Shown here one piece after another: positions 58,515-64,000 of a DNA stretch of 64,000 nucleotides (positions are counted from its first letter, which is position 1; each line of letters starts with the position of its first letter). A program made the translations under genes and the position numbers. The notes beneath the pieces are model-generated. The model saw only the letters and a list, made by a program, of their open reading frames with translations. It did no database searches and was not told where the DNA came from. Source of the stretch: Oscillospiraceae bacterium (GTDB lineage Bacteria > Bacillota > Clostridia > Oscillospirales > Acutalibacteraceae). The stretch lies in assembly GCA_015065685.1 (NCBI GenBank), contig SVPU01000003.1, forward strand, positions 62,001 to 126,000. The letters are read 5' to 3'.

Positions 58515-58691
58515 TCAAAGTTGGTCTTTTGCAAGGTCAATAAACCGTAAAATTTCGTTTTGTTTTTCTCTGAGTTTTGGTATCAACTCTAAACCTCGTT
58601 TGTTCTTTTTAAGGAAATGATAAAGGGCAAAGTATCTGTACCAAAGCCCGTATAAGAATCGCATTTCTTCTTGCGATTCTGCTTTTGTCAT
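58515..58691 (-). CDS. Unknown 58-residue protein
   Basis: A small charged, helical protein (TKAESQEEMRFLYGLWYRYF then LKKNKRGLELIPKLREKQNE). ATG 58691 has AAAGGTGG 8 bases upstream. No family is recognised. It follows the SUKH gene by 65 bases on the same strand and shares its terminator, so it is probably co-transcribed; an accessory role is a guess. Confidence 0.6.
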   Translation of the reverse strand: MTKAESQEEMRFLYGLWYRYFALYHFLKKNKRGLELIPKLREKQNEILRFIDLAKDQL

Positions 58692-58756
58692 ATTACTGCC
58701 ACCTTTCTTTTTTGGTAACAGCAATTATATCCGAAAAATTTTAAAGGTCCAGAGAA

Positions 58757-59353
58757 TTATGTGTTGTTTGCTGATTTATATTTTACATACTCAAAAAAAT
58801 CTTTGAATTCCGGATATAATACCCCAGAATCTGCCTCGGGGCTTCGCCAAACTTGTCCTTTTGAATCTCCTGTGAAAATTAACAGTCTTGAATCATGAAA
58901 ATCAAAGCAACCATTAAAGAAAGCATTATCTTCAGGATCATAAAGAGGATTCTCATCATAACAAGTATCTATACATTCCATATAATGCTTGCATTCCTTA
59001 CAACCGTTTTCCATATTTATTGTATCGTGACAATCCTCATACTGTGGAAATCCATCGTCATATCTTGGGTAAGGTTTCGGTTCAATTTTCAAATAATCAT
59101 TCATACCTTCTTTGAACAAAAATCGATATGAAATCCTTTTAAGATGATGCTTTTGAACAGGTCGTCGTATACCACGGATAGTATTTCCATTAGATAACCT
59201 TATGCCATTTCCGATATACAATAAAAAATTGCGATATTGTTCCGGTATCTTAACATTATTGTTTTCTTCAAAACAAACAATTTCATCTTCTGTTAAACAA
59301 TCATCTAAACATTCAAAAGATAATTCACCGAAAAATGAATTAATGTTTTTCAT
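58757..59353 (-). CDS. SUKH (SMI1/KNR4) family protein with a cysteine cluster
   Basis: In this 198-residue protein, LTEDEIVCFEENNNVKIPEQ followed by YRNFLLYIGNGIRLSNGNTI is the SMI1/KNR4 core (helix, 'P.dY..fl...NG' loop, strand). LLIFTGDSKGQVWRSPE and EFKDFFEYVKYKS form the later strand and helix. A CKECKHYMECIDTC insert (C-x2-C-x4-C-x3-C) could bind zinc. SUKH proteins commonly neutralise polymorphic toxins, but no toxin gene is nearby, so it may be an orphan immunity protein. Its start overlaps the four-helix-bundle gene stop (ATGA). Confidence 0.82.
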   Translation of the reverse strand: MKNINSFFGELSFECLDDCLTEDEIVCFEENNNVKIPEQYRNFLLYIGNGIRLSNGNTIRGIRRPVQKHHLKRISYRFLFKEGMNDYLKIEPKPYPRYDDGFPQYEDCHDTINMENGCKECKHYMECIDTCYDENPLYDPEDNAFFNGCFDFHDSRLLIFTGDSKGQVWRSPEADSGVLYPEFKDFFEYVKYKSANNT

Positions 59354-59697
59354 TTTGAATTCTCCTTTAATGTCTTACAACTTGAAATCAACATTCGTCT
59401 GATTCTGCCACATAGATTTCTGTATTTTCTATATGTACCTTCATCAATTTCGTTTGTATTAAACAGTAGTTGTAGCCAACCCTCTGTTTCGCTACATTCT
59501 TTCAATGCAATTTCAAACTTAGAAAGCATATCAGCCCTACTTTGACCGAAATTTGCTTCACGTATATTTGCATAAACACTGCTTGAACTTCTACGGATTT
59601 GAAAAACGGTATTGGATGGTGCTTTTATATTTTTGCAAAGCAATTCTATATCTGTTGCAAGTTGTTCTGAATATACAAGCAAATAATTCTTAGGCAT
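59350..59697 (-). CDS. Four-helix-bundle protein (23S rRNA intervening-sequence/S23 family)
   Basis: This 115-residue, all-helical protein of the S23/IVS family (related to the Avd accessory proteins of diversity-generating retroelements) has RSSSSVYANIREANFGQSRA followed by DMLSKFEIALKECSETEGWL, the hallmark helices. The end is RIRRMLISSCKTLKE. Members form pentameric bundles with a basic surface; the function of free-standing copies is unknown. AAGGAAG precedes the ATG. It is the first gene of the small accessory operon, behind a promoter covered by a long palindrome and next to the stem-loop array. No reverse transcriptase is present. Confidence 0.88.
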   Translation of the reverse strand: MPKNYLLVYSEQLATDIELLCKNIKAPSNTVFQIRRSSSSVYANIREANFGQSRADMLSKFEIALKECSETEGWLQLLFNTNEIDEGTYRKYRNLCGRIRRMLISSCKTLKENSK

Positions 59698-59710
59698 AAT
59701 CTCACTTCCT

Positions 59711-59745
59711 TTTCAACAAAATTATATATTATAATTTTGTTGAAA
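59711..59745 (-). promoter_or_regulatory. Palindromic promoter region of the four-helix-bundle gene
   Basis: TTTCAACAAAATTATA and its exact reverse complement flank TAT, a 16-bp perfect inverted repeat. On the - strand, a TTGATT -35 box in the adjoining repeat unit and a TATAAT 17 bases on fall in and before it. The palindrome may bind a regulator or form a hairpin in the leader. Confidence 0.65.
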
Positions 59746-59940
59746 TCAATGCGAAGCATTGTATATCATCCATTCCGCAAGGAATTGCATATCATCAACG
59801 GTGTTAACCATTGCATATCATCATTGCGAAAGCATTTTTTGATACACGCTTCGCGTGATGATATACATTCCTGACGGACTGATGAGATACAACGATAGCA
59901 ATGCTATCGTTGATGATATACCATTGCTTTCGCAATGGAT
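59746..59940. repeat. Array of small stem-loops with GATGATATRC spacers
   Basis: There are about seven units. Hairpins include CAATGC-GAA-GCATTG (59748), ATTCC-GCAA-GGAAT (59772), CACGC-TTC-GCGTG (59845), AACGATAGCA-ATGCTATCGTT (59891) and CATTGC-TTT-CGCAATG (59922). They are separated by GATGATATAC or its reverse form GTATATCATC / GCATATCATC. The left part has the spacer in reverse and the right part in forward orientation, so two arrays face each other. No coding frame is seen. Confidence 0.75.
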
Positions 59941-59975
59941 AAAAAAATCGACAAGTCGAAACTTGTCGATTTTTT
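59941..59975 (-). terminator. Terminator-like hairpin 3 of the tRNA-linked repeat
   Basis: AAAAAATCGACAAG and CTTGTCGATTTTTT form a 14-bp stem directly after a duplicated tRNA-Arg 3' end, on the - strand reading. Confidence 0.85.
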
Positions 59976-59992
59976 GGCCCGCTCGAAGGGAT
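59972..59992 (-). repeat. Duplicated 3' end of tRNA-Arg(CCG)
   Basis: These 21 bases, including TGGCCCGCTCGAAGGGAT, are identical to 60150-60170, the 3' end of the intact tRNA with CCA. They form a direct repeat 178 bases apart, as left by integration at a tRNA or by duplication. Confidence 0.85.
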
Positions 59993-60047
59993 ATTGTCTC
60001 GGCGCTCCCGCGCCTATCGCCTCGCTTGCGCTCGTTGCCACGTCGGC

Positions 60048-60072
60048 GAAAACAACCATTTAGGTTGTTTTC
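60048..60072. terminator. Hairpin 2 of the tRNA-linked repeat
   Basis: GAAAACAACC and GGTTGTTTTC pair around ATTTA, inside a GC-rich stretch without a coding frame (59993-60112). It may be a relict terminator or an RNA structure. Confidence 0.7.
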
Positions 60073-60112
60073 TTCCGCTCACGCTCCCTCCTTGTTCGAA
60101 TCCCTCCGAACT

Positions 60113-60153
60113 AAAAGAGAAGCACCAACCACAAGGGTTGATGCCTCTCTTTT
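60113..60153 (-). terminator. Terminator 1 directly after tRNA-Arg(CCG)
   Basis: AAAAGAGAAGCACCAACC and GGTTGATGCCTCTCTTTT form a long stem with one mismatch. It abuts the tRNA CCA end and ends in TTTT on the - strand. Confidence 0.85.
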
Positions 60154-60229
60154 GGCCCGCTCGAAGGGATTCGAACCCCCGTTCTTCAGAATCGGAATCT
60201 GCTGCGTTATCCAACTGCGCCACGAGCGG
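60153..60229 (-). tRNA. tRNA-Arg, anticodon CCG
   Basis: On the - strand the acceptor CCGCTCG pairs with CGAGCGG, then G and encoded CCA. The anticodon stem CAGA/TCTG encloses TTCCGAT, giving CCG, which reads CGG. The T-arm has GGGGGTTCGAATCCC and the D-arm GCGCAGTTGGATAACGC. Length is 77 bases. The 27-43 position is a G-A mismatch. Confidence 0.93.
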
Positions 60230-60359
60230 AAAAATTTGAAGTAAGAAGTAATAGGTAATAGTGAATAAGTTTGGTGTATCGCGCAGCGATACGAATATAT
60301 ATTTTGTTTCGCTTTGCAAAACACCGAATCTTTTCACTTTTCACTCTTCACTTTTACCT

Positions 60360-60397
60360 AAAAAATAATATTGGGCAGAAGCCCAATATTATTTTTC
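60360..60397 (-). terminator. Terminator overlapping the galE stop
   Basis: AAAATAATATTGGGC and GCCCAATATTATTTT form a 15-bp stem around AGAA. The right arm includes the galE stop codon at 60389-60391. Confidence 0.9.
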
Positions 60398-61402
60398 GTA
60401 TCCTTTAGGGTTGCTGCTTTGCCAACGCCAAGTATCTTCACACATCTCTTCAATTCCGTATTTAGCGGTCCAACCAAGAACTGTGTTAGCTTTTTGAGCG
60501 TTTGCATAAACTTCATCAGGGTCACCGGGGCGGCGAGGGTCAATAACATAGGGAACATCGACACCTGTAACCTTAACAAAAGCATCACGAAGTTGCAACA
60601 CACTTGTACCATTTCCTGTTCCAAGGTTAAATGCCTCACAGCCTTTATTTTCGAGTGCCCAGTCAATAGCCTTAACGTGACCATTTGCAAGGTCAACAAC
60701 GTGGATATAGTCTCTGACACCTGTGCCGTCAACCGTGTTATAATCATTGCCGAAAACATGAAGCTTTTCAAGCTTGCCGACAGCCACCTGACTGATATAA
60801 GGCATAAGGTTATTGGGAATACCCTTGGGGTCCTCACCGATTGTACCGCTCTTATGAGCACCGATGGGATTGAAATATCTGAGAAGCGCAATGCACCAGT
60901 CATTATCGGCTATGTAAAGGTCGCGCAACATCTCTTCAATAAAGTATTTTGTTCTGCCATATGGGTTAATTGCACCCAAAGGCATACCTTCAACAAGCGG
61001 CATTTCGGTTGCAACACCATAAACCGTGGCGGAAGAAGAGAACACGATTTTCTTAACATTAAATTCATTCATAACCTCAAGCAAAACAAGGGTGCTTATA
61101 AGGTTGTTATCGTAATACATAATAGGCTCTCTAACCGATTCACCAACAGCCTTAAGTCCTGCAAAATGAATTACAGCCTCGATATCGTTTTCGCTAAAAA
61201 TTTTGCGAAGAGCCTCTTTGTTTCTAACATCTTCCTTATAAAACTTAACGGGTTTTCCCGTGATTTTTTCAACTCTCTTTAAAGATTCATCGCTACTGTT
61301 ATCAAGGTTATCTATAACGATAACATCATATCCTGCGTTTTGCATTTCTATACAGGTATGACTTCCAATATAACCTGCGCCGCCTGTTACTAAAATTGAC
61401 AT
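60389..61402 (-). CDS. galE: UDP-glucose 4-epimerase
   Basis: A 337-residue cytoplasmic short-chain dehydrogenase-type enzyme interconverting UDP-glucose and UDP-galactose with bound NAD. SILVTGGAGYIGSHTCIEM is the Rossmann GxxGxxG loop, VIDNLDNS follows, VIHFAGLKAVGES lies on the core, and YGRTKYFIEEML holds the catalytic Tyr-x3-Lys. ALLRYFNPIGAHKSG and GTGVRDYIHVVDLA are strong family signatures. The length fits GalE. ATG 61402 has AGGAGG 11 bases upstream; a longer frame has no better start. The product feeds galactose use or glycan synthesis; no other gal genes are nearby. Confidence 0.95.
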   Translation of the reverse strand: MSILVTGGAGYIGSHTCIEMQNAGYDVIVIDNLDNSSDESLKRVEKITGKPVKFYKEDVRNKEALRKIFSENDIEAVIHFAGLKAVGESVREPIMYYDNNLISTLVLLEVMNEFNVKKIVFSSSATVYGVATEMPLVEGMPLGAINPYGRTKYFIEEMLRDLYIADNDWCIALLRYFNPIGAHKSGTIGEDPKGIPNNLMPYISQVAVGKLEKLHVFGNDYNTVDGTGVRDYIHVVDLANGHVKAIDWALENKGCEAFNLGTGNGTSVLQLRDAFVKVTGVDVPYVIDPRRPGDPDEVYANAQKANTVLGWTAKYGIEEMCEDTWRWQSSNPKGYEK

Positions 61403-61533
61403 AAAAAGAATTCCTCCTAAACTGTGCGTGAAACATTTTGAACTGTGCACCATCTTACATAATTTTATAACAGTTTATGTTAATTGTCAAGGAAACTTAC
61501 TGCAAAATATGGAAATAATAATTCAATATCCTA

Positions 61534-61562
61534 TTGATATTTGAGAGCAGTTTCAGTATAAT
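61534..61562 (+). promoter_or_regulatory. Promoter of murD
   Basis: TTGATA (61534-61539), a 17-base spacer and perfect TATAAT (61557-61562), 57 bases before the murD start. Confidence 0.75.
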
Positions 61563-61619
61563 AAACATATATAACTTTAATCATTTCAGTAGAACACCTT
61601 TGAACAGGGGGCAACGTAA

Positions 61620-62999
61620 TTGGATTGCAAAAGTTTTTTCGAACAGATAAAGGGCAAAAAGATTGCCATGTGCGGAATAGGTATCAGCAACACACCGCTT
61701 ATTCTTAATTTTTTGAATAAGGGTGCGAAAGTTTATGCCTGCGACCGTAGAACAAGAGAAATGATAGGAGAGACTGCCGATGCGCTCGAAAAAGCAGGCG
61801 CCGAACTTCGCCTTGGCGACGGTTACCTTGATAACTTGGAAGTTGATATTATCTTCAGAACTCCGGGTATGAATTGGAATTTACCCGAGCTTGATTCTGC
61901 ACGCAAAAAAGGTATTGCGGTTACAAGCGAGATGGAGGTTTTCTTTGACCTTTGCCCCGCAACAATTTTTGCGGTTACAGGGTCTGATGGCAAAACCACC
62001 ACTACAACTCTTATTGCCAAAATGCTTGAAAGCGAAGGCAAAAATGTGTTTGTGGGCGGTAATATCGGCAAGCCATTACTCCCTGAAATTGAAAACATAA
62101 AGGCTGAAGATTTTGTTGTGGTTGAGCTTTCATCCTTCCAACTTATCTCTATGCGAAAGAGCCCTGATGTTGCTGTTGTTACAAATGTTGCACCCAACCA
62201 TCTTGATGTTCATAAGGATATGGATGAATATGTTGAAGCTAAGAAAAATGTTATTCTTCACCAGAATGCATTTTCCCGAACGGTTTTAAACCGCGACAAT
62301 GAAATTACTGAATCGTTCAGAAAATATGTCAGAGGTCAGTCTTTGGGCTTTAGTATGGAGCGTCAGCTTCGTAACGGCGCTTGGGTTGACGATGAGGGCT
62401 ATCTCCATATGGCATATCGCGGAATGGATGTTCCGATTATGCACAAAAGTGAAATTGCAATTTTAGGTGAGCATAATGTTGCAAACTATCTCACCGCTAT
62501 TACTGCGGTTTGGGGATATGTTGGTGTTGATTCCATCAGAAAGGTGGCCCGGGAATTTGGCGGTGTTGAGCACAGAATAGAGTTTGTGCGAGAAGTAAAC
62601 GGCGTTAAATACTATAACGATTCAATTGCCTCAAGCCCCACAAGAACTATTGCGGGACTCAAGGCTTTTGACAGAAAAGTTCACCTTATTGCCGGCGGAT
62701 ATGATAAACACATACCCTTTGAGCCGATGGTGCCTTATATTCTAGAAAAGGTAGAAAAGCTTTATCTTTGCGGCCACACTGCAGAGAAAATCAAGGCGGC
62801 TGTTTTGGCGGATGAGAATTATAAGGGAACACCTGAAATTATAATGGTTAAAGACATTAAAGAAGCGGTTGAAAAGGCGAGGGAGACTGCAAAGGCAGGG
62901 GATGTTGTAACCCTCAGTCCTGCGTGTGCCAGCTTTGATGCTTTCCCCAACTTTGCCGCAAGGGGCAATTATTTTAAAGAATTGGTGAACAAATTATAA
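61620..62999 (+). CDS. murD: UDP-N-acetylmuramoyl-L-alanine:D-glutamate ligase
   Basis: This 459-residue cytoplasmic Mur ligase adds D-Glu to UDP-MurNAc-L-Ala. IAMCGIGISNTPLILNFLNK is the N-terminal nucleotide-sugar domain. VTGSDGKTTTTTLIAKMLES is the ATP P-loop, with the Lys, Thr residues and Asp of MurD. VVTNVAPNHLDVHKDMDEYV holds the metal and carbamyl-Lys region, and KYYNDSIASSPTRTIAGLKA holds the domain 3 loop. The start is TTG with AGGGGG upstream; MDCKSFFEQIKGKK is a normal N-terminus. The stop overlaps the next start. The usual dcw neighbours are absent, so murD is outside the division cluster here. Confidence 0.92.
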   Translation: MDCKSFFEQIKGKKIAMCGIGISNTPLILNFLNKGAKVYACDRRTREMIGETADALEKAGAELRLGDGYLDNLEVDIIFRTPGMNWNLPELDSARKKGIAVTSEMEVFFDLCPATIFAVTGSDGKTTTTTLIAKMLESEGKNVFVGGNIGKPLLPEIENIKAEDFVVVELSSFQLISMRKSPDVAVVTNVAPNHLDVHKDMDEYVEAKKNVILHQNAFSRTVLNRDNEITESFRKYVRGQSLGFSMERQLRNGAWVDDEGYLHMAYRGMDVPIMHKSEIAILGEHNVANYLTAITAVWGYVGVDSIRKVAREFGGVEHRIEFVREVNGVKYYNDSIASSPTRTIAGLKAFDRKVHLIAGGYDKHIPFEPMVPYILEKVEKLYLCGHTAEKIKAAVLADENYKGTPEIIMVKDIKEAVEKARETAKAGDVVTLSPACASFDAFPNFAARGNYFKELVNKL

Positions 63000-64000
63000 T
63001 GGATATTAAGCAAAAGCTTTTTGCTCTTAGCGAAAGGGATGCCGTTGGCAATATAGATGAGGCATCATTGTTTGCCCACGATGTGTTAAATGACGTTTGC
63101 AAAACGGAAAGACAAAATAATCTCACAGTAATCGGGTTCTTAAAGGGAGAATCCGATTATACTGTTATGCTTGATGCACATATCGACCAGATTGCGATGG
63201 TTGTAACCGATATTGATGATAACGGTTTTTTAACCGTTTCCAATGCGGGTGGAATAGACATACGCGCTTTGCCTTCCCGCCGTGTAACTGTTCATGGAAA
63301 AGAGAAAATTACTGCGGTGTTTTGCAGTGTGCCGCCGCATCTGGCAAAGGATGAGGTGGAATATTCTGATATTGCGAAGCTCAAGGTTGACACTCTTTTA
63401 GGTAAGAAAGCCAAAGAGATTATAGCGGTTGGTGATTTTGTTACCTTTAATGTTAAGGCACGCGAGCTTGTTGGAAGCCGAGTGGCAGGCAGAAGCTTTG
63501 ATGACAGGGCGGGAGTTGCCTGTGTTTTGGAAATTGCCGAGCGTTTAAGTGAAAGACGGCTTCCCGTGAATGTTGCATTCACTCTCAGCGATGCTGAGGA
63601 ATTGGGTCTTCGCGGCGCGGTTACAGCGTCATTTAAGGTTAATCCCGATGAGGCTATTGCCCTTGATGTGAGCTTTGGCGATGGTATTGATATTAAAAAA
63701 GAAGAATGCGGAGAACTCGGAAAAGGTGCAATGATTGGCTTTGCCCCTGTTCTTGATAGCGAGATTTCCAAAAAATTAGAGGCTATTGCAAAGCAAAAGG
63801 GAATTGCTTACCAAACCGAAGTGATGTCTGCTAAAACGGGCACAAATGCCGATGTTATTTCGGTTTCAAAACAAGGCGTCAGAACAGGCCTTGTTTCCAT
63901 ACCGCTTCGTAATATGCATTCAGCGGTTGAAACGGTTGATATTAAAGACCTTGAAAGCGTTTGCGACCTTATTTGTGAATATATTTTAGCAGGGGGTGTT
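62999..64000 (+). CDS. M42-family aminopeptidase (partial, runs off the window)
   Basis: An open frame of 334 codons starts at ATG 62999, overlapping the murD stop (TAATG), and continues to the window end. It belongs to the M42 family of metallo-aminopeptidases/glucanases that form large tetrahedral complexes and trim peptides. MLDAHIDQIAMVV supplies the first metal His/Asp, GRSFDDRAGVACVLE the bridging Asp, LSDAEELGLRGA the catalytic and metal Glu pair, ALDVSFGDGID the next Asp, and IPLRNMHSAVETVD the last His. All ligands are present, so the enzyme is likely active. Only a few residues at the C-terminus should be missing. Confidence 0.9.
   Translation, partial: MDIKQKLFALSERDAVGNIDEASLFAHDVLNDVCKTERQNNLTVIGFLKGESDYTVMLDAHIDQIAMVVTDIDDNGFLTVSNAGGIDIRALPSRRVTVHGKEKITAVFCSVPPHLAKDEVEYSDIAKLKVDTLLGKKAKEIIAVGDFVTFNVKARELVGSRVAGRSFDDRAGVACVLEIAERLSERRLPVNVAFTLSDAEELGLRGAVTASFKVNPDEAIALDVSFGDGIDIKKEECGELGKGAMIGFAPVLDSEISKKLEAIAKQKGIAYQTEVMSAKTGTNADVISVSKQGVRTGLVSIPLRNMHSAVETVDIKDLESVCDLICEYILAGGV

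Noticed and set aside
58757-59353. Toxin-immunity pair around the SUKH gene
   Set aside because: Neither neighbour resembles a polymorphic toxin: one is a four-helix bundle and the other a 58-residue helical protein. Orphan immunity is possible but unproven.
59350-59697. Diversity-generating retroelement (Avd-like protein)
   Set aside because: There is no reverse transcriptase and no template/variable repeat pair in the window. The protein fits the free-standing S23/IVS family.
59746-59940. Stem-loop array considered as a CRISPR
   Set aside because: Units are too short, the constant spacer is 10 bases and changes orientation, the variable parts are themselves hairpins, and no cas gene is present.
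60371-61282. Long open frame on the + strand opposite galE
   Set aside because: It mirrors the codon pattern of galE on the other strand, has no ribosome site and no recognisable domain. Similar shadows opposite DUF4173, OPT, pepD and iorA were left out for the same reason.

Overview
The window looks like a chromosomal segment of a low-to-mid GC, anaerobic Gram-positive bacterium, most likely an uncultured gut clostridium (Oscillospirales/Ruminococcaceae-like). This is an inference from AGGAGG-type ribosome sites, TTG and GTG starts, strong hairpin terminators, the DegV, YtrA-type GntR, PBSX-type terminase and TAXI-TRAP families, and the fermentative content: indolepyruvate:ferredoxin oxidoreductase, an Etf-linked 2-hydroxyacid dehydrogenase and an Fe-alcohol dehydrogenase. 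No rRNA, IS transposase, integrase or CRISPR array was seen.

Layout. 1-2000: end of a DUF2975-like membrane protein, a small Cro/CI regulator and a DUF4173 membrane protein. 2.1-4.1 kb (-): polysaccharide deacetylase lipoprotein and DegV lipid-binding protein. 4.2-13.1 kb: a sodium:solute symporter (-) diverges from a six-gene operon (acyl-CoA ligase, iorA, iorB, paaK-type ligase, ACT protein, Fe-ADH). The two divergent promoters share the same operator-like motif inside the -35/-10 spacer, so the transporter and the aryl-/acyl-acid operon are probably co-regulated. 13-15.1 kb (-): metallophosphoesterase and a PHP-family histidinol-phosphatase-like protein. 15.2-25.9 kb (-): two giant paralogous secreted proteins made almost entirely of beta-sandwich carbohydrate-binding-like modules. 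The second carries modules nested inside other domains.

26-29.3 kb: tRNA-Arg(CCU), murA, a 276-bp element with perfect inverted ends flanked by TA, then walJ (MBL fold) and rlmH. 29.4-38.5 kb: a compact one-strand podovirus-like virion cassette (TerS-like, TerL, scaffold-like, capsid with Ig-like tail, portal, adaptor-like, nozzle-like, GHL10 lipoprotein, holin-like). It has no visible integrase, repressor, replication or tail-fibre gene and sits between housekeeping genes; it may be a prophage remnant or a domesticated, gene-transfer-agent-like particle. 38.6-43.6 kb (-): PRPP synthetase, PqqD-like protein coupled to an OPT peptide transporter, and the dipeptidase PepD. 43.7-47.2 kb (-): lctD-lctC-lctB-like electron-bifurcating lactate/2-hydroxyacid dehydrogenase. 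47.2-49.1 kb (-): YtrA-type GntR/ABC operon with a palindromic operator. 49.2-52.2 kb (-): TAXI-type TRAP transporter. 52.4-54 kb (+): an AsnB-like protein lacking the N-terminal glutaminase nucleophile. 54-58.3 kb (-): unknown two-TM protein, sugar-phosphate isomerase/epimerase, SGNH hydrolase, MFS transporter.

58.5-60.2 kb: an accessory patch with a 58-aa protein, a SUKH (SMI1/KNR4) protein, a four-helix-bundle (23S IVS/S23-like) protein behind a palindromic promoter, an array of small stem-loops separated by GATGATATRC spacers, and a repeat made of duplicated tRNA 3' end plus tandem terminators next to tRNA-Arg(CCG). 60.4-64 kb: galE (-), murD and the start of an M42 aminopeptidase gene that runs off the window.

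The most interesting items are the virion-only phage cassette, the nested module insertions in the giant surface protein, the shared operator of the aryl-acid locus, the TA-flanked inverted-repeat element, and the hairpin/tRNA-end repeats near 60 kb. All functional statements are from reading the sequence; no database search was run.
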